Source: an uncultured Lachnospiraceae bacterium (GTDB lineage: Bacteria; Bacillota; Clostridia; Lachnospirales; Lachnospiraceae). Taken from it: a stretch of 19,820 nt of DNA. Shown one piece after another: positions 13,869-19,820 of this stretch. Made by a program: the position numbers and the translations under genes. Under the pieces are notes generated by a model. That model saw only the letters and a program-made list of their open reading frames with translations. It was not told the DNA's origin and did no database searches. The stretch is from contig CADCPL010000241.1 of NCBI GenBank assembly GCA_902803305.1, positions 1-19,820 on the forward strand, in the 5' to 3' direction. The number at the start of each line of letters is the position of its first letter. Position 1 is the stretch's first letter.

Positions 13869-16436
13869 TTATAACAGATTTACGAACTCCTCCTCAGGCA
13901 TGGGTCTTGCATAGTAAAATCCCTGTATGACATTGCACCCCATTTCGCACAGCATATCTGCCTGCTCCTTTGTCTCAACGCCCTCTGCCACGATATCGCA
14001 TCCGAGCTGTCGTGTCATATTTACAACGTGAGAGATTATGATCTTGCCCTTATCCTTGTTTTCTTCTCCGCGAAGAAATCCCATATCAAGCTTCACTATG
14101 TCTATGGGTGCATCTTTTAAGAGGTTGAGGGACGAATAACCGCTCCCAAAGTCATCCATGTTGACCTTAAAGCCCATATCCCTTATCTTCTGAAGTCTTC
14201 CAAAGACCTCATTATTGTCGCCCACGCATGCGCTTTCCGTTATCTCAAACTGTATATACTCTCCGGCTGTCGGATACTGCCTGGTCAGTGTCTCGATCGC
14301 CGTCACGGCGCTGTCATCGTTCAGGCTGAGCCTTGAAATGTTGACGGAAACCGGAACTGCAGCCAATCCGCTGTCAAGCCACCTCGTTACCGTCCGGAAT
14401 GAGTTTTCCCAAACGTACCTGTCAAGTTCGGTTATGAAACCGTTCTTCTCAAAAACCGGAATGAAGACGCCGGGACTTACTATGTCTCCGCCATCTCTTA
14501 CCCATCTCGAAAGCGCCTCGGCTCCTACCATCCTGCCTGTATTGTGATCATATTTAGGCTGAAGATACAGGACAAACTCTCCGTTATCCTTAGCCTTCTT
14601 CATCTTCTGAGTCACTTCGGCTTCCACATACATGCTCCTTGACATTTCCTCGGTATAGAATATGTATGTGTTCCTGCTTTTGTCATTGGTCGTTCTGAAA
14701 GCATATGTGGCATAAAGCACAGCGCGTCCGATCGTGATGGAGCGGTCTATGAGCTCATATATACCGAACTTTATCGAAAGCGGATATTCCATCCCCATAT
14801 GCGAAATGGACAGCTGCGTGTCTTTCCTGAATCTGTCAAGATTTTCATCCGTATTCTCGAATATACACGCGAACACACCGGAGCCCAGTCTGGCACATAT
14901 CCCTCTCTTGTATGAGAATTCCTCCAAAGACTTGGCAATATATTTGATCACAAGATCTCCGCCCGTATTGGCATAAAGGTCGTTGATACCTCCCAGACCG
15001 TTGATGTCTCCGACAACCACGAGAAATCTCTTATCCGGCTCCTCTCTGACCAGTCTGGTGGCTGCCTTGTGAAAGCCTCTCTGATTTAACAGTCCCGTAA
15101 GCGAATCGATCTCGAGCTGATTCTTCATCTCATCATTGAGATAGTGAACACAGTCTTCGATCCTTGAATAACCGTTGGCGATGGCGCATGCCATCTCATA
15201 GCAGCTTGCATATCCGCAAGCCTGACAGTTAAGTGATTTCTTGATATCCGTTGTCTTATGCATGGATTCAAATATCTCTTCTACAACGTTTTCCGGGACC
15301 GAGCATTTCTGATGATAATCCTCTTCGCCCTCCCACTCAAAATCAAAGGTTTTAAGAAATGAGAACTTTTCTTCAAGCCTTGCAAAACGTTCATCGGGGG
15401 ATGCGTTTCCGTCATCCTGTCCGCTCATCGCCCTATGATACCCGCTGATATATCGCTCGATGGAGCTGACCATATCAACAGATCCGCTTCCGATGGCAGG
15501 TCCGTCTATACATCCGGTGTTGCACATTTCCATGGTCATCAGCGTGGGATGTCCCGTATCTTCAAGCCTGCCCATGTTGCGGAGAACTCTTCCCATCTTT
15601 GCATCAAGCCCCGCTCGTGATTTGAACATCAGCCGCGGTGACAGGAATCTGGATACGGCATATGAAAATGCATCGTTCTCACATATGATGGATCCCATGC
15701 CGTCACATTTTTCATCAAAGGATGAATCAAAGACCGATATATCCCTGTCTCCTATATGCTCGAACAAAGTGGAAAAGCCTATCAGATAATTGATATTCCG
15801 ACCGGAATTGTATGAACTGAACTCATCATAAATAGCCGTACACGGAGACAACAACGCAAACCTTCCGTTTATCTCTTTATACTTACGATAATATATGGCT
15901 GCACAAACATTGGGAAGTTGAACCGGAATGAACTTGCTCATGGCACCGGGAACATATCTGGATACGTAATTGGAAAAGCCGGGGCATGTGTGTGCGAAAA
16001 AGCGGTCGTTCCTGCCGTTTTCATCGATATTCTCTCTAAGATACTTGGCATGATAATATACGCTTATCTCACCGCCGATCGATCCGTCCAGGATATTCTT
16101 CACTCCAAGCGAACGCAGATATCCGAATACCTGTCCGGCAATCTTCTCACCATACGCTACGATAAACGTCGGATCAACAATTACCGAGATCTGTGTACCT
16201 CTCTTCAGATCATGTAGCATCTCAGTCAAACTGTCCTTATACTGCCTTGCTCCATGGATACATTCTTTGATGCATCTTCCGCAGTGAATACAGTTCTTAT
16301 CGGAAACGTCTATGCTGATCCTGCCTTCATCATTTGCGGTAACGTTGGCACCGACGGCAGGGCACACGTGGACACAGCGGTTGCAGGCCACGCACTTATC
16401 ATCCGTATATATCATTCCGTCATTGTATCGTCTCAT
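13869..16436 (-). CDS. Ferredoxin / [FeFe]-hydrogenase-like sensor fused to degenerate GGDEF and intact EAL
   Basis: 855 residues, no membrane segment. Two [4Fe-4S] ferredoxin motifs (C15/18/21/25 and C49/52/55/59) come first. An H-cluster-like domain (about 75-335) follows, with C151 (HTCPGF), C199 (SPCTA), C305 and C309 (MEMCNTGCIDGP), matching CpI cluster ligands C300, C355, C499 and C503. CpI proton-transfer C299 is T150, M353 is S197, K358 is I202 and M497 is E303, so this resembles putative sensory hydrogenases. Next are a four-cysteine Fe-S domain (C404/407/412/429, PF04060-like), a GGDEF domain (about 442-597) reading GSGVF at 518-522, and an EAL domain (about 605-855) with E640, N699, E731, E734, D761/D762, K782, E818 and Q838 all present. 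Likely a redox- or gas-controlled c-di-GMP phosphodiesterase (inference). AGGG precedes the start by eight bases, 13 bp after the FIST gene. Confidence 0.9.
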   Translation of the reverse strand: MRRYNDGMIYTDDKCVACNRCVHVCPAVGANVTANDEGRISIDVSDKNCIHCGRCIKECIHGARQYKDSLTEMLHDLKRGTQISVIVDPTFIVAYGEKIAGQVFGYLRSLGVKNILDGSIGGEISVYYHAKYLRENIDENGRNDRFFAHTCPGFSNYVSRYVPGAMSKFIPVQLPNVCAAIYYRKYKEINGRFALLSPCTAIYDEFSSYNSGRNINYLIGFSTLFEHIGDRDISVFDSSFDEKCDGMGSIICENDAFSYAVSRFLSPRLMFKSRAGLDAKMGRVLRNMGRLEDTGHPTLMTMEMCNTGCIDGPAIGSGSVDMVSSIERYISGYHRAMSGQDDGNASPDERFARLEEKFSFLKTFDFEWEGEEDYHQKCSVPENVVEEIFESMHKTTDIKKSLNCQACGYASCYEMACAIANGYSRIEDCVHYLNDEMKNQLEIDSLTGLLNQRGFHKAATRLVREEPDKRFLVVVGDINGLGGINDLYANTGGDLVIKYIAKSLEEFSYKRGICARLGSGVFACIFENTDENLDRFRKDTQLSISHMGMEYPLSIKFGIYELIDRSITIGRAVLYATYAFRTTNDKSRNTYIFYTEEMSRSMYVEAEVTQKMKKAKDNGEFVLYLQPKYDHNTGRMVGAEALSRWVRDGGDIVSPGVFIPVFEKNGFITELDRYVWENSFRTVTRWLDSGLAAVPVSVNISRLSLNDDSAVTAIETLTRQYPTAGEYIQFEITESACVGDNNEVFGRLQKIRDMGFKVNMDDFGSGYSSLNLLKDAPIDIVKLDMGFLRGEENKDKGKIIISHVVNMTRQLGCDIVAEGVETKEQADMLCEMGCNVIQGFYYARPMPEEEFVNLL

Positions 16437-16449
16437 TTAATGTACCCTG

Positions 16450-17574
16450 TCATTCAAAAGCGATCATGAACATCGTCTGGTTCAAATGTCTGAAATCGGA
16501 CTGCTCCCCGTAACCGGAAACCCCTATATAATCGGGATAATACGATGTCAGTGTTCTGTTGTAATCCCCCATCTTGTCATGTTCGATAAAATACTTCGTT
16601 CGCAGATAGCAATTGATCACGAAACAAAATGACGGGTTTGGAACGATCTCATGGACTCTTACGGAGGTATCATCCCAAACTCGCTCCACCGGATCGATCG
16701 GATCAAGAAGTACCACCCTTGTCTGGTTATAAATCCTGGAGAAAAATCTCATACTGCCGTCTTCAGACTGATCTCTTACGGCTATGATCCCGAGATCATC
16801 ATTTTCCAGTCTTCCCACAGGATGAAAGAACGAATTGGCCGCAAGCTCATCCTCAGGCACCGTAAGCGCATTGGCGACCGCTGACGTGGCTGTTTTATGA
16901 TCGAATTCATATACCTTTCTGGCATCACAATCAACATCCGTGGCAACAAAGAAATGTCCCGTCATCCTGAACATGTTCTCTTTGATTATCCCTATCCTCC
17001 CGGTCTCGTTATGGATCATCGCAAATACACACGCATCCATATAGACGATCCCGTTAAGCGATACGGCCGAAGGTCTGTCCGGATTCTCTGCTGCCGCCGC
17101 GGTACACCCGCAGAGCCGAACCTCAGAATCGCCCATACATTCATGGAACGTATCCATTATTATCTCCTCACAGCTGTCTACGGAAGCATTGAATTCAAGA
17201 CATACCGTGTTCTCATGCTCTATATTTTCAAGCGCCCGGATTATGGAATCCGAAGAACGCGAGGGATATCTTGATACTTCAAACAGGACACCGGAAGATA
17301 CCGATATCCCTTCGGTCACCGCCATTACGGAAAGACCGTTTCTTATAACGCCAAGCGGACTGTACATTACATTGGATGTCATGCCGAGAACTGTAGCCGC
17401 AGGAAATGAATTGGACAGCATACGCGAATACCAGCCGAAGTTGGCATTGTCGGAAGAGAATATAACAAGCGACGGTGATATGAGCTCGCCGTTTTCTTTC
17501 AGTTGTTCAAGCACATGAGGATACGCTTTTGTTCCGATCTTATCCTCAGCCTGTGCGACGTAACACCTCTTCAT
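16450..17574 (-). CDS. FIST-domain sensory protein
   Basis: 374 residues from the ATG at 17574. That start has GGAGG four bases upstream and is preferred over the longer frame reaching 17616 (MIKLPGGYLHLGG). The N-terminal FIST domain (about 20-200) includes PSLVIFSSDNANF, AATVLGMTSN and RLCGCTAAA. The C-terminal FIST_C domain (about 210-360) ends with DYIGVSGYGEQSDFRHLNQT, a typical family ending. No membrane segment or catalytic domain is present. FIST domains are predicted small-ligand sensors, suggested from gene context to bind amino acids or similar metabolites; the ligand here is unknown. The stop is 13 bp before the hydrogenase-like/GGDEF/EAL gene, so the two are very likely co-transcribed and FIST may provide a second input to that phosphodiesterase. 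A small hairpin at 17594-17606 in the leader could hide an upstream GGAGG, but this is weak. Confidence 0.88.
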   Translation of the reverse strand: MKRCYVAQAEDKIGTKAYPHVLEQLKENGELISPSLVIFSSDNANFGWYSRMLSNSFPAATVLGMTSNVMYSPLGVIRNGLSVMAVTEGISVSSGVLFEVSRYPSRSSDSIIRALENIEHENTVCLEFNASVDSCEEIIMDTFHECMGDSEVRLCGCTAAAAENPDRPSAVSLNGIVYMDACVFAMIHNETGRIGIIKENMFRMTGHFFVATDVDCDARKVYEFDHKTATSAVANALTVPEDELAANSFFHPVGRLENDDLGIIAVRDQSEDGSMRFFSRIYNQTRVVLLDPIDPVERVWDDTSVRVHEIVPNPSFCFVINCYLRTKYFIEHDKMGDYNRTLTSYYPDYIGVSGYGEQSDFRHLNQTMFMIAFE

Positions 17575-17578
17575 AAAC

Positions 17579-17583
17579 CCTCC
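17579..17583 (-). promoter_or_regulatory. Ribosome binding site of the FIST gene
   Basis: GGAGG on the minus strand, four bases (GTTT) before the ATG at 17574. This favours the shorter start over the ATG at 17616, whose 14-residue extension has no family resemblance. Confidence 0.75.
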
Positions 17584-17627
17584 AAGATGAAGATACCCTC
17601 CGGGTAATTTTATCACATTTCGTCGAA

Positions 17628-17655
17628 TTTATACAGTAGGTGTCACAGTTTTGAA
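17628..17655 (-). promoter_or_regulatory. Weak candidate promoter of the FIST/hydrogenase-like unit
   Basis: On the minus strand: TTCAAA (17655-17650), 16-base spacer, TATAAA (17633-17628). It overlaps the end of the DUF2298 gene. A second -10-like run (GATAAAAT) occurs a few bases downstream without a good -35. No terminator is visible after the DUF2298 gene, so read-through from it is also possible. Confidence 0.35.
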
Positions 17656-19820
17656 GGATCTATCTTTATGAGCGCCAGATCACAATCCTGCCAGATCGTC
17701 TCGGTGCATACATCACCAAGCCTCCAAAAACCGTTTCTGTTAACGGGATATTTGCACACCTCCGCAGGTCCGACAAAAACATAATCGATGTTATGATCCT
17801 TTATGTACTGCCTGCAGAATCCTTCATCCCCCGCGCAGTAAAAATACGCCACTTCATCCGCACGTTCTTTAACGGGATCCGGATCATTGTGCCACATCCA
17901 CTCGTGAACATACCATCCCACCGGCGTACACGTTCCGGAATAGACCGACAGTGCGCTCTCATGAGTGTAACTGTTCCCCGCTGCCTCTATTATGTTTACA
18001 TTCTTTCTGTCGTCTTCCATCAGGCAGTCTGCCGCCGTCATCTCAAAGCCGTATACACTGTCATCATAAAGCCCGGCAAGGGAAGATATCCCCCTCCTTC
18101 GGCCCGCATCAGTCACATCTCCATACCAGTCTGATACCGCTTCCTTGCAATAGCCGACAGAAACCACACAGAAAAACGTAAGCAAAGCGGCAGAAACGGC
18201 AGGGAAGATCATCCCGCGCTCAGTCGATGTTCTCCATACTGACACGGCAAGAGCGATCCCCGTTATTATCGCAAAGAGTATAAATGCCTGATATGTCAGC
18301 TTGAACATCGTGTTGAACCTTTGGTTGCCCTGGCCGTATATATCTTTGACGTAAACAACCTCGGGTGTTATGACAAGACCCATGGTACACAGTATCAATG
18401 CATTAACCGCGCTGCGTATCGGTCCGCCTTCGAATATGCTTTTTCCGTACTTCGAATTGATGCATATAAGAAGCCCTGTTGAGATAACGAATGCCGGAAG
18501 CCACAGCACGGCAAGCTTGAAAAGAGGACTGTGCGTGTCGCAGATCCCGACTCCCGATTCCATCTTTATAAAGCCGAGTGTAAAAGGAATGATGACAACA
18601 AACGATACAGCAGTCACATAAACCGCCTTGATGAGTATCTGTACGAAAGTCCCGATCCTAAACCCGGATCTGTGTATATCGGTAAACACGATCACTGCAC
18701 CCGTGATCACGAAGTAGATCGCAAAATCCCAATAATTGGCCCCTTTATAATATCCCAGCAGCATTGAAATGAGCGTAAGCGAGTATATGCCTGAAAGCCT
18801 GTTCTTTTCATCCTTTTTCGTAAGAACATGATCAAAAAGAATTGCGATAAGAGGAAGAACAAATATCAGATTTATGACGTGCGCATGAAGATCTCCGAGT
18901 ATCACGGAGTACGCGGGAAATTCGTTTTTTCCGTTATCAAGATCCCCAAGGTCAATACTGATATACGTCGTGGGATCCGAGAACCAGTAAGCGCTCTCGG
19001 TACCAAACAGGCGGCTTGCCGCAGGTTCGATGATGCCATACAGTATCCAGTGCGGATTGGCTCCGAATGCAGCAAATGCAGCAGATATCAATCCGGCAAA
19101 GGTTTTCGGGGCCCGGCAGTTTCTTCCAATGAGCGCAGAGGACAGGGCATACACGAGTTCATATACCATCACGAATACCATTCCGGAGAATGTTGCGAGC
19201 ATCATATTATAACCGAATTCGGGAGTCGTTCCGGAAAGCAGGCACATGAACACCGAAGCCGACTGTCCGAGATAATAGTAATTAAGCTTTGTCCCGGCAA
19301 ACCAGATATCATCGGGTACGGCTGCCTTCTGTCTGTAGATCGTCTGCATGAACCCGAAATCCATGTAGTTTTCCGTTCCGGGATCTACCAGCGGATTGAA
19401 TCCGATCACCCAGAACCAGAAAAGAAAGACAACCGCAAACAAAGCAAATCCGCCAAGGAATTTCTTAAACTCCGGATACGTAACATAAGGCTCCCTGCTT
19501 CCGAACAGCCTGATAAGTATTCCTGCCACCGCAAAAGTTGCCACACAGACATAAGCAGGTAATCTTCCGTATTCAAGACCGAACACCGCGCACACCGTCC
19601 ACGTTGTAAAAAAGCACAGAAAAAGCCCCGCACCGAAGCATATTCCGAATCCTGCATCCGGATACTTCATGCTCTTTCCCGGAATGAACGGTCTCATAAA
19701 AAATGATACCGAAAAAACAACTGCAAGCCAGCAAAGAGCCGCAGTTGTTCCGGTATCATTCATGATCAGAAAACAGATGACTGTAAGAGCCAGTACTACG
19801 GGACTAAAAAAGTCCGAAAA
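17643..19820 (-). CDS. DUF2298 (YYY-type) polytopic membrane protein, 5' end outside window
   Basis: At least 725 residues are visible. An ATG occurs at 19763, but the frame stays open to the right edge and encodes another hydrophobic stretch (SPVVLALTVICFLIM) just before it. The true start therefore probably lies beyond the window and 19763 is internal. Many membrane helices cover the first two thirds. DUF2298 hallmarks are NPLVDPGTENYMDFGFM, LNYYYLGQ, GDLHAHV, GYYKGANYWD and QRFNTMFKLTYQ. An extracytoplasmic C-terminal part has NIIEAAGNSYTHE and GWYVHEWMW. The family resembles GT-C type glycosyltransferases in layout, and a role in cell-surface glycan or polymer assembly is inferred, not shown. 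It ends 68 bp before the FIST ATG without a terminator. It has no obvious link to c-di-GMP. Confidence 0.88.
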   Translation of the reverse strand, partial: FSDFFSPVVLALTVICFLIMNDTGTTAALCWLAVVFSVSFFMRPFIPGKSMKYPDAGFGICFGAGLFLCFFTTWTVCAVFGLEYGRLPAYVCVATFAVAGILIRLFGSREPYVTYPEFKKFLGGFALFAVVFLFWFWVIGFNPLVDPGTENYMDFGFMQTIYRQKAAVPDDIWFAGTKLNYYYLGQSASVFMCLLSGTTPEFGYNMMLATFSGMVFVMVYELVYALSSALIGRNCRAPKTFAGLISAAFAAFGANPHWILYGIIEPAASRLFGTESAYWFSDPTTYISIDLGDLDNGKNEFPAYSVILGDLHAHVINLIFVLPLIAILFDHVLTKKDEKNRLSGIYSLTLISMLLGYYKGANYWDFAIYFVITGAVIVFTDIHRSGFRIGTFVQILIKAVYVTAVSFVVIIPFTLGFIKMESGVGICDTHSPLFKLAVLWLPAFVISTGLLICINSKYGKSIFEGGPIRSAVNALILCTMGLVITPEVVYVKDIYGQGNQRFNTMFKLTYQAFILFAIITGIALAVSVWRTSTERGMIFPAVSAALLTFFCVVSVGYCKEAVSDWYGDVTDAGRRRGISSLAGLYDDSVYGFEMTAADCLMEDDRKNVNIIEAAGNSYTHESALSVYSGTCTPVGWYVHEWMWHNDPDPVKERADEVAYFYCAGDEGFCRQYIKDHNIDYVFVGPAEVCKYPVNRNGFWRLGDVCTETIWQDCDLALIKIDPSKL

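Noticed and set aside
13869..16436. Calling this gene a catalytic [FeFe]-hydrogenase
   Set aside because: The proton-transfer cysteine and the conserved lysine and methionines around the 2Fe site are replaced, and the protein continues into GGDEF-EAL. A sensory role fits better.
13869..16436. An active diguanylate cyclase in the fusion protein
   Set aside because: The GGDEF signature reads GSGVF (residues 518-522) and no RxxD inhibitory site precedes it.
17594..17606. Small hairpin (TACCC/GGGTA) in the FIST leader as a terminator or riboswitch
   Set aside because: Only five base pairs, without a U-tract; the leader is too short for a known riboswitch. I found no c-di-GMP riboswitch pattern in any gap.
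1..19820. tRNA, rRNA, CRISPR arrays, transposases, prophage or attachment sites
   Set aside because: None seen by eye. The window is nearly fully covered by minus-strand coding genes with short gaps.

Overview
This is a gene-dense, moderate-GC window from what is probably a clostridial genome (Firmicutes), most likely a Lachnospiraceae-type organism. The reasons are the priA-def-fmt-yugP housekeeping order, a neighbouring XpaC/TelA pair, Shine-Dalgarno-rich starts, and FIST, HDOD and [FeFe]-hydrogenase-like signalling proteins. The genus is not determined. Every supported gene lies on the minus strand, so transcription runs from high to low coordinates. I saw no tRNA, rRNA, CRISPR, insertion sequence or prophage signal, and no gene-free stretch longer than about 120 bases.

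Layout in transcription order. (1) 19820-17643: a DUF2298 polytopic membrane protein whose 5' end is outside the window. (2) 17574-13869: a two-gene unit of a FIST sensor protein and an 855-residue fusion. The fusion joins a two-cluster ferredoxin, an [FeFe]-hydrogenase H-cluster-like domain, a four-cysteine Fe-S domain, a degenerate GGDEF and an intact EAL. A clear intrinsic terminator at 13829-13849 ends this unit. (3) 13755-6049: a tightly packed five-gene unit of lipoprotein, XpaC-like, TelA-like, and two paralogous 7TM-GGDEF*-EAL proteins. The first paralog has lost key EAL catalytic residues and the second keeps them all. (4) 5972-4418: an HDOD protein with a decayed EAL domain, driven by a near-consensus promoter, then a 97-residue unknown, then a terminator at 4381-4411. 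(5) 4376-1: priA, def, fmt and a YugP-type zinc peptidase cut by the window edge.

Functional reading. About 13 kb between the membrane gene and priA is dominated by cyclic-di-GMP signalling. It holds two EAL domains with a full set of catalytic residues, one pseudo-EAL and one HDOD protein with an EAL remnant. No GGDEF motif in the window is intact, so the locus looks like a c-di-GMP-degrading and c-di-GMP-sensing island rather than a source. Its inputs appear to be Fe-S/hydrogenase-like redox or gas sensing and FIST ligand sensing (unit 2), and membrane or envelope state (unit 3, with lipoprotein, XpaC and TelA).

The most unusual object is the hydrogenase-like/GGDEF/EAL fusion. It keeps the four cysteines expected to hold the H-cluster [4Fe-4S], but it has lost the proton-transfer cysteine and other second-sphere residues. 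That suggests a sensor that controls a phosphodiesterase rather than a catalytic hydrogenase. All functional statements rest on motif reading by eye; no database search was run.
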